Assembly (NCBI GenBank): GCA_000711775.1
Contig: ARYC01000277.1
Location: 62,001-126,000 of the forward strand
Direction: 5' to 3'
Length of the DNA: 64,000 nt
DNA from: Oxytricha trifallax
Taxonomy: Eukaryota; Ciliophora; Spirotrichea; Sporadotrichida; Oxytrichidae
Below the pieces are notes generated by a model, which was given only the letters and a program-made list of their open reading frames with translations, ran no database searches and was not told the DNA's origin. How positions within the stretch are numbered: position 1 is the first letter of the stretch; each line of letters begins with the position of its first letter. Positions 1 to 14,513 of this stretch are shown piece by piece. Both the position numbers and the translations under genes were made by a program.

Positions 1-3000
1 CTTAGAATCTTATTAAACCAATTCCCGACATCAATCCTTCAACTCAAGTTTAATTAAGATAGTTTATTTTTTTAATAAATCTTTCCATTTCACTATGAAA
101 ACACTTATAATCCCAGTTTTTCATCATAACTAATATTTTATGTAATTTATTTAATTGTTTTAAATATAATTTTATACTATCAAAATTTTTTAATTTTAAA
201 ATATCTATTGAAAATTTCTAAATACCAAATTTTAAATTTTAATTTTTCTCATTTACTAATATTATTTATTTATTTAATTTATATGCTTATATTACTGTTA
301 TATTTACTAGAATTTTATATTTTTAAAAGAATTAATTTTTAAAATAAAATTTTCCGTAATCACATATTTTGCTTAATATTTTTAATTTAGAATTTAATTT
401 TTATAAATTACACCTAGAATATGTTTTATTTGCATTTATTAATTTTAAACCCTAATAGAAATATTTTTAAGATTAAGTAAATTTAAAAACGTCATTAATA
501 ATTAAATTAATAACTAAAATTAAATTAATAATTAAAAATGTGTTGAAAAGAAAAGCTACTCATATAGAAAATATTTTTTTTCTTCATATTGAGTAGTTAA
601 AAATTAATTTCTACTATATTCTTTTATTTTTCATCTATTTTAATTGATATCTATTATTTTATTGAGATTATTTTTGTTTATCATTTTCTATTGACTTTCA
701 TAGATGTTTCATTTTTTAAAAAAAATTATTTTCTTAAACTATTTCCTTAATGATTTTCTTTTAATTTTTCAACTTTCATCTAGAATTCTAAAAAGCTTGT
801 GCTGTAACACAGAAACGTATAATATTTGAGTTGTACAAAAATAATTGACATTTAAAAGTAAGATGAGATATAATTAGAAAATTAAAAATAATCTCATGTT
901 CTGATGGCTTCATATACAAAAAGAAATTGTTCAATTAGAATTTGAATCTATCGGGAGAAATATGTTTTTAACTCATTGTAAATTCTTTAATATATTGAAT
1001 AATAGTATTTATTCTATTCAAATTTACATCAACCCAAATAATGCTCATGGGGTTTTATTTAAACTATTCATTTTCAAGAGCAATAAAATTTGTAGTTCAT
1101 AATATTTAATTCAATTATATATGATGCTTGCTTGAATAATACAATTGTATTCATTTTAATTATACTACTGATTAGGCAAATAATAAATCGATTATTTAAT
1201 TTTTAAAATATGGAATGCTTCTTTCTTTATCTTAGTAAACATCAATAAACTTAATTAAATTACTGAAATAAACTTTTTTAATAAACTTATTTTTTAATAA
1301 AATTTTTACAGACACAGTTTAAGTTAAATATTCCTTAATTGATTTGTAAATATGCTTTTCTTTTTATATTCATGTAATTTTATAGTAAACTACTGATCAA
1401 AATGTTTAAATGTTGCCTTTCTAATCTCAATACCTGTTTCAATTTATAATTAGCATAATTGACAGCTTTTCTTTAAAAATATAGCAATTAATAAATCATT
1501 CTATTTAACTTTAAATATACAGTAATCAGGTGAAGTTATACGCGTGAGCTTTAAATATTAGAACTCTATTAAACTAGAAATGTTTTTTTCTCCAAACATT
1601 ATAATTCAATGTTTTACGGAAATAATTACTCGAACTTGAACCTACTTGGTAGTTTAATTAGATTTTTACTTTATTATTTTGGTTTTCGATACAATCAATT
1701 AACCTCCCCTCCCTAGGGTGGTGGATTTCCCTTTGTTGAGGAAGCCAGTTCAGGCATATGGCACATACTTTTCTAAACTAAACATAGTTTTGAGTCACTA
1801 AGAAATTAAGAAATGCTCTATCTTTTATAGTCAATTATATCTATAGAAGTAAATAATATTTAATCCATACTTATATATCTCAAGTAAAAAAAAACACTAA
1901 CTAGAATTTTCTTACTATTAGTGCAATATTTGATGAGAATTCAATACAAAAATACATTATTTCTGAGTCAGTAACTAAATCTTGAAAAATTAAAGATAGA
2001 CAAAATAATTAAATTTAATTATACTATAATGATAACGAAAGCATGCTTAAATTTTATTGTTTATATACTTAAATACTTATAATTCGACATTCAAAAAAAC
2101 CTGATAAAAATCTAAGAATTTATGCTAATGCAAATTCTAGAAAGAATTATTTAAAGCTAAAATGAAATATAGATAGGTTTGATTAATTATAGAAAAATTA
2201 TTTTATGTTATTACTACAAAAATCATTGTTTATAGAATCTTATAACTTTAATAAGATATTAAATTTAAATAAAAAGCAATTGCTTTATCATTTTAATAGC
2301 GTATGTTTAAATATGTGTCTAAAAAAATCAAACAACAAATAATGTAAAATTAAAATAGAAAAAATGCGGAGAATATAGAAATAAGATAAGAAAAGGTATC
2401 TAAGTACCATAAAAATAATTAAAATGTATGAGCTAGAATAAATTGCGTCATTTTCAATCAAAAAAAGGCTTTCACATACAACACACAAATAATATAATTA
2501 CTATGTTATTATTGTTATTATAATCATAATATAAACAAATATAAGCTTCCTAAAAAAGGAGTTCTCTTTCGCTCCTCGTAACACTTGATACTTATTATTA
2601 TTATTAGAATTGTAGAGAGAAACGTTTATATTACTATAGGAAATCTCTGTTGCTGCAGTAGTGCTGCTAAAACGAATACCTCAAGTCAGCAGAGGAATTC
2701 AAGTTGCTAATACATTTTTCTCATTTGTCTTGTTTAATATCTCCATATTAAAATCACATAAATTGTGAAAATGCATTTATATATTGAATTATTAGAGGAA
2801 GTTTAAGCTTTAGTCTGCAGACTATAGGTTTTAGTAAATGTTGCAGTGTTATCCCTGATTTCTTGAAGTTTTTCATATTTAATTTTCAATTTAATTAAAA
2901 TCTATAATTAAATAGATTAGAATATATATTTCATTTTTTCTCAATATTTGTATATACTTTTATAATAGTTACTGTAAAAATTATGTAGTTACGCCTGATA

Positions 3001-5690
3001 ACTCAAATAATACAAATATTGAAAATTACAAAATATTAATGTTCAAATATTTAACAGAGCATTTATCAATATCTAATAACCAATTTAAAGTTTGAAAATA
3101 TAAAATTAATTTAAAAGTTATAGATTTTACTAAATTTGTTTATTAAAACAACAACAACAATAAAAGTGATACAAATAATTACACTAGGTGAAAAATCAAT
3201 CGAGAGACTAATTTACAAATTGATGTTTACTGTAAATGTATTGAAAAAGAAATCGAAAATTGCAATTATAATTAAATTTATCTCACTAATATCCTACTTG
3301 TTAAAGTTTAATATTGATTTTTATTTTTAAATGAATATAATTCATTTAATCTACACTTTGACTCTAAGCTCAATTTAAATATTGGTCATTACACTTTACT
3401 TGCTCTATGGCAAGCTTCAAATTCATTTATTTTATTAAAACATTGGTTTACGCATTTCAATATATTAAATAATATAAGTAAATCTATAATATATAATGAT
3501 ATCTATAATTTCGAGTTGATTATATCAGATTAAATTATTATAATATTCAAATCCATCATTATTACAGCATAGTTAAAACAAGCAATATTGCATAAGATTC
3601 AAATATGCGACACTAAATTTGATTTTATTTATACAGGTATTTCATAACAAATATACTGTTGCTGCCTCTAAATTGACTTGGAATCACCTAAGTGTTGTTA
3701 TGATTAAATATAAGTATAAATTTGCACTGATCATTCACAGAAATCCTAATCTAGTCGTTCCCATACATCACTCTGATTAATTAGTTAGCCACTATTAATT
3801 TCGCGCTAACATCAAGAGATTAGTGTCTTAGAACATAGAGCACTACTATTAACAATTATTACTTATTTCAATTTAATTCATTAAATTAATAAAAATTATA
3901 AATAATTATATAGGAAATTTTATTTTCTGATACTTACTCAAGATTATTAATATTAATAAAATTTACTTTAATTCCTAAATTTATATTTTTCTGTTGCTGT
4001 GTTCAGGTTTTCTTATAACTATACAACATAGCTATTATACTTTCAGTATCTTAGCAAATGCGTCAGTAACTAGAAATAATAATACTAAATATTTTTTAAC
4101 AGATTGCGACATTGTCTTTAAGATCCTCATATATTAAGTTAGTAATTTTTTTTGTTTAATTAATTTATTATTGCCGAAATTATATTCTTACTATAGAAAT
4201 TCCATCAACACTTATTATTAAGATGAGATAAAATACCCTAACATTAAATGTTTTAATAATCTAGATTTTACATCAAAATCCCTGAGGTAGATGGATGTCT
4301 CTGCACATTTGCTATTACAATAGCTGTTTGCGGTCAGTTTGATTTTGGCTAGTAATGCTTTTAATGCAGCAGAATTTAATTAAAAAATTATTTGTCTAGC
4401 TGATTCTTCATAATTTTCTAACTGCATTTCAAATGGCTGAATAAATAGTATATTGATCATACTATCAATCATTAATTTCTTGAAATTTAAAAATTATATA
4501 AAACTAAAACCAAAGAGGAAAATACATTGAATTTGTAGTAATAATTATAAGACTGCTCTTTAATTCTCATTAAGTTTTATAATTATCATTTATTTAAATC
4601 CTTTTAAAATTTCTATTTGGTTAATATTCAATCAATCTTTTTTAAGTGCTTAAATATAGTTTAGGAGATGACAATGTCATATTTAGTAAAAAATAAGAAA
4701 ATAAGGTATCAAAGTGGCTTAAATTAAATAATGAGTTAGTCAAGATTTATATCATATGGCTTTTCAAAAATTTTAAATACTTTCTAAATAACTCTAAAAT
4801 CAGAAACCTCTCAATCGGCTAAAAGTAGATATATAAAAAATAAAATCTTATTATAATTATAAAATAATATATAAGTTTGCTCAAGACACATTTTGGTACT
4901 TTAATCTCTTCCCACTTGTTTATATTTTAATTATCAAGTTTATGACTGACACTTTTAAATCGATTTTATTATTAACCTATCTCCCTTATTCCCCATGGTG
5001 CAAAAATTTATTAAAATAAGGTGGTTGTATTAAAATGATTAAGATTAAGCTTATGATTATACTTCTGAATAAAAATAAATTTTATTAGGATTGGATAAGT
5101 TAATAGTGCTTTAAAAATTAATTTAAATGAGAAAAAATTTGTTTTTAAAATAGGTTTGGTTTTGTTCGAGATAGAAGTATATTCATTAAAATGATTTTAA
5201 ATATGCAATTTTTAATTAATATATATAGTGGTGTTAAAATTAAACATAAATGATAAAGCAATCAATAGCTTTAGAGATTGTAATCAAACTGTAAATTTAA
5301 TTAATCTTAAGATACTTAAAATGATTATAAAATGTCCTGTAAATGTCCTGTCCAGACATTTAAATTACATTCAGAGGTGTTTTGGGGTTTTAAAGAATTT
5401 TAAAGATTATTCTATTTTAGTATGTTTACAGGAATAAATAATTAGGACCCATTAGTTTTTTTTATGAGATAATAAGTTTAGGGCGTCATTTAATGATTTA
5501 GGGTAATTAATTTTTAAGCTAATCATTGTGTATGAGATTTTACTGAAATGCTGAGCGTTTTGAGAGTTTTATTCAGAATTTTTTTTTAAACCTCACTGAT
5601 GCGTAAAGGATCTAAAATCAATTTTGGTGGTTTAATCAATGAGATTATCAAGATCCAAGCAAAGGCTTTGATCATTCTCAATGATGAAGG
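1..5690. other. AT-rich stretch with no recognised gene
   Basis: The sequence is strongly AT-rich with many short A/T runs. No family-like reading, long inverted repeat or RNA gene was recognised on either strand. Short standard-code ORFs here (for example near 2288-2488, 3136-3330 and 5228-5437) have low-complexity Ile/Leu/Lys/Asn composition and no motif, so they are not called. A slightly GC-richer patch at about 1700-1745 and another at 2570-2700 were inspected without result. Germline-limited spacer or unrecognised old repeats are the likely content. Confidence 0.6.
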
Positions 5691-5692
5691 AA

Positions 5693-6499
5693 TCAATGAT
5701 TTTTTATAAGAGCTCTTGAGGATTTCTAATCTTGATTGATTTTCTTAGCCTACACTATCAGCTTCTCTTGCGATTCGATGTTCACTTAAAAGTCTTTGTA
5801 AATGTAGGTGTAGGTGATTATGAAGGCACAAGCAAAGAAATCTTTTGAAAGATCCTCTTCAGTATATTAGCCTTCTAGAGGCATTAATTGAATGTCCTCA
5901 GAGAAGCTAATTAAGCTTATGTTCGAATGTAGTCTTGCTTTTTCAAAGTTTATGATCCTAATCTCAAGGGGATCCAAGTCTATAACAGGATTTTAATGAT
6001 TCAAAATCCTATGATAGAATTCGAGAATGTGAAGTTCCTTTAGACAATTTAAGATACCGAGACATAATTATTTGGCCTTTCTTGAGTGGAAGTTTAAGCG
6101 CAGAAAGTCATAATAACTGTAGACGAAAACTTAGTATGCTAATCCTATAGTATCTTCTCCCTTTACTAAGTGCTCGAGAGTTATTACATTCAAGAATCCC
6201 AGATCCCTGCCTATCTTGGTAATAGCATACTCGTTGCTGAGATTTATTTGCAAATGCTGCTCATCAAGGAATCGTAGTTCGCTGTAGAGTGTGTAGTAGG
6301 TTTACTTGAATGAAAGCGTTCCGTAGAAATGAATGCCCATTAATTTAATAGGACTAGGATTTTAAGCTAGATATCTGAGATTGTGATAAATTGGAATCAT
6401 CAACTATGGTTCTAGATCGAAAGTCTTGAGAAAGTCAAGATTGTAAATTATCCTTTGTTTGGATTTCGTTTTGTTATAATTGGGATTGAGTGTTTTCAT
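5693..6499 (-). CDS. Protein-kinase-like ORF, 268 codons in ciliate code
   Basis: With TAA and TAG as Gln, this minus-strand frame runs from ATG (6499) to TGA (5693) without a break. The product reads like the catalytic half of a eukaryotic protein kinase. There is a NEY segment in the position of helix C, a hinge-like YYDFL stretch, then LKELH followed by FYHRILNHQNPVID in the catalytic-loop position, and IINFEKARL where DFG is expected. The catalytic Asp of HRD and the DFG Asp are not canonical, so it may be a pseudokinase or a decayed kinase. Its layout resembles the kinase half of the TBE zinc-finger/kinase ORFs at 19.0-20.5 and 50.5-52.0 kb, so a TBE-derived relic is possible. No zinc finger precedes it; upstream codons are in frame but interrupted by TGA. 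The plus-strand reading of the same DNA is a shadow. Confidence 0.5.
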
Positions 6500-7416
6500 T
6501 TATATATTATTCAGAAATTTTTAATCTTTTCAGAGGTTTTTTGTTTTGCAGAGATTCTCTGGGTTGTGGTGTGCTTTACTCGTCTGACTCATAGCAGGAC
6601 TCTAGAGATTTGGCTAAAATTTATAGATTTGTCAATTAATAGAATTATTAAAACATAAAGAGTTGAACTTCCTATATTATTATATTTATTATTCTTAATA
6701 ATCTTAGTATCAATGTTACCCCGCCTTTATGATAGTAGGCCGCTAGCTGCTAGTATTATTTTACTTAGACAATTAATTCTGCAGGCTTTCCCGCCCACAA
6801 TGCTGATTTTCGCTTGGAGCGAACTACTGATACCTAAAAATAGTTACTGATTTGCAAATTCAGGTTACTCAATTGAATGCTGCTTTATCAACAGCTGCTA
6901 TTTCATAACAAAATAAATCTTCCAATTGGTTTAGGACCTCTGTCGTTGGCAGATTATTCGCTCATAAGGATGAATGAAGCAGCACCGTCATTTATATTTG
7001 AAGAGCTAGCAGTAGTAATTGATCCATTTTTAGCAAAAAAATGCCTTTAAATGCTCTAGTTTTTAATATCGAAGTTATCCTGAATTTATCATAAAATTTT
7101 ATCTTTTTTCATCAATTCTTCAACCTACCAAAGCGATAAATTTTTTCATAAATTATTCTCGCTTTGGTAGGGTAATTTTTTAATAATTATGCTTTAATAA
7201 TAGTTCTAAATGTAAGAAGACTATGATTCTATTTCATATTAATTAAAATTTAGTACTTTTAATTTGTTAATAAATTAAATAAAAATTAGATATTTTAAAA
7301 TTACTATACTATAAACGACTATTTAAGATTTATAGATTAAATTGATTGAAATTATTTTGTGAATACAATTAGCTCACACGGTATTATATTTCCTTCTTTT
7401 CTTTTCATTCTTCATA
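6500..7416. other. Spacer with a short GC-richer patch
   Basis: Between the kinase-like ORF and the TBE-like relic. The part at about 6715-7000 is GC-richer than its surroundings, but neither strand gave a convincing frame. It could hold an exon or MDS fragment or the worn end of the relic at 7.4-10.3 kb. No telomere-like C4A4 terminus was found here. Confidence 0.4.
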
Positions 7417-8530
7417 ATGTTGTTTATTAATGTATCGAAAGTCATGTCTCTAACATTTACATACAAATATTTTATTGTTCCAAATTCTTGCAATTTCAAC
7501 TCTAATGTACAGTATCTAATTAGATCTTCTTCTGATCCTATTTCTTATTTCTCTTCTTATATATCTTCTAAAGTCTGGCCTTTTGATTTATTCATGAAAT
7601 ATGTTTTCTCCAACTAAAATTGATAAATTATAATTTCGTTTCTGTAAAAATCTCTCTTGAAATCTCCAAATTATAATAAAACTATTCTGGAATGAGTATA
7701 AGCATTTCTTATTTTGTTTTCAAAATGACCTGTCTATTCTAAACCGCACATTTTGTCGAACCCCATCAGGTATAATTTTGAAAAATCTTTTGAAAGTAGA
7801 ATATTTTTGGTCTGATATCATTGTGAATGAATCCATTATCATGTAGTTCTTAAATCACGAGGAATAATTTATTGCAATTAACTTTTTTTCATAAGGGCTT
7901 AAATTTTTGGTTTGTAATATTATTTCCAGGTCGGTATCTAGCCCAATCATGTTTATTTAAATATGTGATCTAGAGTAGCTTAATCTATCAAGTTTTACAA
8001 CTCTTTCAGATATTCTTTCTCTAGCACTAACTAAAGCTTACATTTAAGTATCAAATTTATTTTAGTTATTACCATGTTGCTCAATAAAATTTACTGGGTA
8101 ATTTACTCATATCTTTTGATCAATTTTTCTCTCAATTATTGTTGATGTATGCATACTATGAGAGTTTCTGTCAAAATCTCCGAAAACTAACTAATAACCA
8201 ATAAGTTTGTATTTACGAAGGTTAATATTTATCTATAGTTCTAAATCCAAAGCTGCTACCATTCTACTAACCAAGATTCCATTATTTTTTATATTTTTCC
8301 AATCTTTTTTATTTTCAAGTTTTTTTGTATCTTTCTTTTTAGGATGCAGAAGTTTATTTTCAATTTCAGCAGTAATGACTTCTTTCTAAGTCGTATTATT
8401 TATAATCTAGTGATGAATATTTTTATCAATTATGTGCTTTTGCATTCTGTATTTAGTTGGAAAAGGCTCTTTCGCATATAGGGCAAGGATAATTATTTTC
8501 ATTTTATTATTTATGTCTATACTGCTTTTA
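7417..8530 (-). pseudogene. Relic of a TBE-type zinc-finger/protein-kinase ORF
   Basis: Read on the minus strand in ciliate code, pieces of a C2H2 zinc finger (YPCPICERAFS at about 8465-8500) are followed by a basic linker (about 8200-8350) and then a kinase catalytic loop, LHDNGFIHNDIRPKNILL, at about 7800-7855 with GFD in the DFG position. The order zinc finger then kinase is that of the TBE 57-kDa-type ORF, seen here in two better copies at 19.0-20.5 and 50.5-52.0 kb. The reading changes frame several times and includes TGA, so it is a decayed copy. The opposing 22-kDa-like ORF starts about 1.2 kb away, matching TBE gene order. The standard-code ORFs at 7417-7617 and 8207-8389 (+) are shadows of this gene. 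Confidence 0.55.
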
Positions 8531-9686
8531 TAGCAAATGTTAATTCTTTTGATGCTTATTCAATTCCCATTAACTTTTTGCTTTGTTTTGCACCCTGTAT
8601 ATTCACATTTAAATATTAGTGATTCATTTTGAAAACTTTAAATATTGTGCCTATCTATATCAACAATTATATTATAAATTTTAGAATTTTATGTTTCTCA
8701 ACAACTTAATTATTTTTTCTTGCTTCTTGTCAATCTGTTCATCCCTTTAACATTATTTAGCATTCTATTTCCCCTCACGTTTTTTACTAGGACTTTTAAC
8801 TTTTAATTTTTTCCCTGTAATATCTGGCAATGTTTGCTTCATATCCTGAATGTACACTGATTCCATTTATTATTTATGTTTTTAGTATAGTATTTATAAA
8901 ATTAATTATAAATTTTTATATAATAATGATTAAATATTTAGTTAAAAATATAAAGATTTTAAGTTAATTTTTATTGAAAATAAAAATTAGCAATTTTTAT
9001 TGATTCTAATTATTATTGACTAATAAATAATTTATAACAAAGCATAAATAAGGCATAATAAAAATAAATAGTAAAAAATAATAACACTTAAACATTTATA
9101 AAATTTATGTTTTATATTTAATTATTCTTGTGAATTTCTTTAAAAAGAAATAATTTTAAGGCTTGATACATTAAAATAGATAATTTTGAATAATATAAGC
9201 AGATCAGAAACTTTATAAACAATAATTGAAAATTATTAAAAATGGATGTGACTATGATACAAGAATACAGAAGACTAGATTAAAATGAAATAAGATTAAC
9301 ACCAAATGAACTCGTGTATAAGTTTTGATCCAAAAAGATTTACACTTATATTTATCATAATAAGGTATGATTAATTATATTATAAAAATTATATATAGCT
9401 GGAATATCTCCTCTAATTCTCAACAATACAAGGATAGAATTTTTGAAATAATTCATAAATGGGGCCAGGAAATTTTTGTATAATAAAGATGTTACAATAG
9501 TGTCAATACCTTAATATCATGAGCTTAGTTATAAGAATTTATAAGATCATATACTGAAATATTAAGAGTTTTCAGAATATTTGCCAGATATTAACTCAAA
9601 AGGCTCAAAAGGATCATTATAAAGATATTTTTCTTTGGTAAAATGAGCACAATTAGAATGAATGTTTTGGAAAAAATGATAAATGA

Positions 9687-10310
9687 GTGAGATCTCTAGA
9701 GGTATGGTATTAAAGATGTAAATAGTGGCAGACAACTATACTAGCTATTAATGAATGGGCTAAAATTCTCAAAATGCATCCTTATATCTCAAGTAATAAT
9801 TAAAAATACTAAACATGTTTTAGAAAAGAAAGGAAGATCCATACTTCTGATGCAGGACTGAGTATTAATGGGATAAAAGTAAATACAAAAAATTACAGAT
9901 CTTAGAAAAATTTCAAGGCAATATTTATTGACAATCCATTCTCAAGATTAAAACCTTAAAAAAGCTTCAATTAGAAAATAAAACTTGAGGAGACGAACAG
10001 TAATACTTAAGAAAGTTAAACTTAAGATAAAATCAATAATAATAACACAAAATCAAAGTTTCAAATATTAGTGCTTTCTATTCTATATAATTATCAACGC
10101 AAATTACCTAAAAATTTAAGAAAAAAGTTGGAGACTACTACAGATACATCGCTGAGACTGCGCTAAAATACAAACTAATCAGGAAAAGTGAAAAAAATAA
10201 ATAATTAATATTCTCCATGTCTGATTAGTAATTTAAAGTTGATCATTAAAATAGTTAATCTTAATTCATAATATCGACAGTTGAAAAAACATTAGTATAC
10301 TAAAATATGA
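9687..10310 (+). pseudogene. Relic of a TBE-type 22-kDa ORF
   Basis: A plus-strand frame of 207 codons open except for the final TGA. It contains NEWAKILKMHPYISS, which aligns with SESWLSQLQKHPYISS in the plus-strand ORF of the TBE at 21.0-21.8 kb. The similarity is also visible in the DNA around 9760-9800 and 21500-21540. Further upstream (about 9250-9686) fragments continue past a TGA. The gene lies opposite to the zinc-finger/kinase relic, as in the intact elements. The role of the TBE 22-kDa-type protein is not known. No matching transposase or telomere-like end was recognised downstream, so the element is old or truncated. Confidence 0.45.
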
Positions 10311-13300
10311 TCATAATCTTAATTCATTGCATTTTTGATTTCTTTATAACGATCTCCTCATTTCGATTATACTAGATTAATAATAAATATTAGTTTAGTT
10401 TTTTAATAATTAAAATAATATACTAAACAAGGCATATCTATTATCACAGCAATGGCTAATTTAAATGTTTATTTTTCAACTACTATAGATATTCATTGAT
10501 GGTAAGACAATAATAACTTAATCTTTGAGCCAAAAATCATGATATTAGAATTATGATTTAAGATTAATTTTTCATGTTAATTAAGAGCCACATGATCATA
10601 ATAGTTATCGATCATAGTATTTGGGAATATAATTTTCAGTCTACTTTATGATTGTGCATCAACTCTGTAAAAAGATAATTATTGAAGCATCCAAATATTA
10701 AATGCATTATCATTAGTTTGTAAAAAAAGGAAAATTATTATCATATTATAAATATACATTTTCTTGTTGTAAATTTTGATTGAAAAAATAAATGAATTTT
10801 AAATTTAACAAACTTATAAATAAATAGGTATATGAACATTTTTAATTTAAACCGGCTTTTCCAAATTACATAAACAAATACAAAATAAGCGATTGTCACT
10901 AAAGATTATTTACTGAGATATTTTTAATCCTTATTTCATATTATGGATATGCTTTCATTCTGAATTTTAAGTTGTTTGAATAATATAAATATTGTAGAGC
11001 TTTAAGTATATAGCTTATGCTTACTCAAGTTGTTGAAAAATTTATGGTATCTTAGTGTTACCATTCGGAAAAGTCTCATCTTTTAAGAACAAGATGGAAA
11101 ATAATTATAATCTAGTTATAAATTACAATCATTTTAATTATATAATTAATGCATACTTTGAGATTTGTCAAATCAGTATCTTATTAATTAAGTTTCAAAG
11201 TTTATTCTTCTAAAAATCGTAAGAAATAGTAGTAATAATGTTTAAAATTTAATAACTTTAACTAAAGCTTTCGAATAAAATATAAAGAAGCCTTTCTTAA
11301 CTTGAATTTGATATAATCTCAGTTTCATTGTAGGCATTCGGAGAGTAGACTGACAACTCTTGAGAATCAATTGATAACTGTCAGCATCTCTCAAATGAAG
11401 CTGTATCTCTAGATTATGCTATAATACCTGACTCAAAAGTCAATATCCACTTAAATTTTAAGTCTCGATCATAATCTTAGATAGTGAAATAAGTCCTTAT
11501 GTTTAAATACCTCTATATTACTTATCATAATGAAAACCTCATTTAGTTGAATAAAGTGTTGACTAAGGCTCTCTTGGTTAATTCTAGCTTTTAATTATTT
11601 GATTTCAAGTATATAAACATTTTAAATGAGTTATTAATTTGTTCCTCGAGAATCTTTCATAGAATATTAAACTCTAATTGAGAGAAGAAACTTATTCAAA
11701 GGTGAATATTAAGTCCTAATTATTGAGGATTTTTTACTGATAAAATCATAATTTATCTCTTTTTAAATTTATTTGATAACAAATTAAAACTTTTATTATT
11801 GACGCTTATTTACACGTTCAGTATAACATTCACTAAGAAATTGGAAAGATTTATTTGGTTAAGTAATATTCTATATATATTTAATGGTTAATCCCGTAAT
11901 TTTAAAATTATTTGATAATAAAATTATTGCTGATAATTGCTAAATTCCCATTTTTCTTATTCAAATTTAAATAATTTGATTTAAATTTACTATTATATTA
12001 AAAGCTTAAGACATTTGCAAATTAATTGAATGTTATTTAAATAGACAATTTCTTAGCAAATTAGAGAAAAAGTTAACTACTAAACATACAATGAGACAGA
12101 TCAGTGATATAAAAATTATCGATTTCAATTTTAACCTAAATATTAAAATCTTCACTGGTATGTTATAAGCAAATTAATAATAATAATGATATACAGAAGT
12201 ATTTAACAAAACTTAAGTTAATTATTATTGCTAAAATACAAAAGAAAAGGGAATTATACAAATCAAAAATACAAAAAACTGCGGTATACTTTAAAGTTTA
12301 AATATATTTACAATTAATTTCTTAAAATGTTTAAAAACGAGAGCATTTGTATGAATATTATTTATAATTCACTAACTGTTCCCTATTTATTTTTATATGC
12401 ATTTTTATTTATATAGTTTTTTCTCAAATCTTTCTATTTGAGCGGAGCTAGTATGTAAAATAATTTTCGAATGTATTAAAAGATGTATTTACCACCGCGT
12501 TATATGCATTCAATGTTCTCCTTCGTATAAATCCCTTTAATTTTCATGTATTCCCTTTAGTATTTAAATTCAGTAGTTATTTTATTTTTATTTTTCAAAG
12601 ATTAGGTTTAATTTGTTTCTAAAAACAAAAATGTAAGTAAATTTAATGGAAATAGAGTATGAAAATCGATTATAAAATCTTACTTTGCTTTAAAATGCAA
12701 TAGTTTCTTTAGATGGACCAGATCCATTTTTATTTCTCATAATGTAATTAATGTCTGTTTTAATTTATGATTATGACAATTTTTGATTTTCATAAAATTC
12801 ATATACAATAATTAAAAAGGGGTTCTGATATGTTTTTTTCTTATTAGGACTATAAGTTATCAACCCATTATTTATAATTCTACTAAACTTATAATTATCA
12901 GATTTTTCTTCTTCTATTTTCTTCGTTCTACCTTTATAAAATTATCTTACAAATTTCAATCATAAACTTTCAGATTTTATTCAGCAAATTAAGATCACTA
13001 CTTGTCTTTTTTATTTATTTAATTTTACAAATATAACTTTGCTATATCTCTAAATTATTGAATTATTATCTTAGAACATTTTAAGATATTTTCTAATAGT
13101 AACTTTTTGACATTTTAAACAAGTATCATAATTTATAACTTTTTATAAAAAATATAGTAATTTATAATATAATATTGAAATGTAGGTTAAAATTAATATA
13201 TATATCATTTTAAACTAATCAAATTTCAGCTAGATTGTTAAGTGGGAAGATCTTAACTAAGAGATTATTTTAAAATAAGAATTTTATAATAATTAATTCT

Positions 13301-13670
13301 CATATATTTATTCTTAATTTAGAATGATATTACTTTTGCTTTTACAATAAAATTTCAAGTTTTACTGTTTATAAATTATGGTTTAACTCATCGATGTATA
13401 ATTTTTTAAAATTGAAATAAATCTTACAAATAAAGCAAGAAAATTGTGGGCTGTTTACTATTTATAGAATAAAGCAATTAGTAGAATTTTAAAACGACCA
13501 AATATTTTATTTGATTAATTCTTAAAATCTAAAATATATGTAAAAATTTAGCAATAAAATGTATTATCAACTATAATAATTATTAACACATATATAGGTC
13601 TTTAGGATTTTACGAGTAAAAATAAATGTTAAGAATAAAATACATTTAACTTGATTAATTCTTAGTTAAT
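10311..13670. other. AT-rich stretch; TBE transposase expected but not seen
   Basis: By analogy with the two better TBEs, a minus-strand transposase should follow the 22-kDa relic, but no DDE motif (DNxxxHK or NxIE) was recognised in about 10.3-12 kb. The remainder is AT-rich spacer without a convincing frame, long inverted repeat or RNA gene. Confidence 0.4.
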
Positions 13671-14513
13671 TCAAACTAAAACTAAAATATAAACTTTTTT
13701 AGTTTCTGAATATCTTTTCTTTTCCATAATCGTCAACCGATGAGTTTTTTCTACATCCATTTTGTGTTTTTACTTTTTTTCAATATTCCTCTCAGTCGTC
13801 TTCGTATTATTTTGATAACATGAATAACTCTTCTAATCGGAACTTAGATTAAAAAAAAATAAGTGAATTCTCTGAAGTGTTTCCATTTCAACACTTTTGA
13901 ATTGTTGGTTCACTTTAGTTGTTTGTATTATATGAGTAAGGACTCTTATTTACATTGTGTAAAGCATTTAATAATTTTTCTTAGTAGGATTGAATTATTA
14001 GCTTTTCAATTGCTTCTATTATGTTTGTTTTTTATATGAGATTCTTAGTGTCTATCCTCCTTCCCTGACAAGATGTTCTACATGCATCATGTAGTTGATA
14101 AGTGATTGATCATTCTCTTATATGAGAATAATTTTGTTCTTAAACTCCTAATTTATTTTTTAAAAATTTAGGTACACTGATAAAATTTTCAAGGATTAAG
14201 GGCTATATCGTTGTTTGCAACTTTCTATTATTTAAATCAGTTATGATGAAGAATGAAGTTTTTGAAAAACAAAGAATTAAGCTTGATCCATCGAGTAGAC
14301 CTACAGTTTGGGGTTTAGCTTGGGTGTCATTTTTGATTTGTTTAATGCAACTTCATAGTTGCCTACTAAATTATTATTTGTCATTCCTCTAGTTCCTCAG
14401 GTTGAATTGTTGACTTCTTCTTCTTTTTGCAAAAGTAATTTCATGGAAATGGAGTGATTAGGTTGAAGATTAAATGAGTTGTTGTTAGTAGTATCTGTAT
14501 TGAGTATTCTCAT
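13671..14513 (-). CDS. Hypothetical protein, 237 or 280 codons in ciliate code
   Basis: From ATG 14384 to TGA 13671 the frame is open for 237 codons. An in-frame ATG lies further upstream at 14513, with a single TGA between the two. The upstream part is Asn/Ser-rich (NTDTTNNNSFNLQPNHSIS) and the middle is Gln-rich; the C-terminal end is rich in Lys and Glu. No domain was recognised. The DNA is somewhat GC-richer than the flanks in the upstream half. Composition and frame length are above what the surrounding DNA usually gives, but with only one stop codon in AT-rich DNA a chance frame of this size is possible. It could be a germline-limited gene, an MDS-bearing region, or chance. Confidence 0.3.

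Noticed and set aside
5560-6480. Plus-strand protein reading with TGA taken as Trp
   Set aside because: It looked protein-like, but the minus strand has a 268-codon frame without TGA and with kinase features, so the plus reading is a shadow. A warning against trusting such readings.
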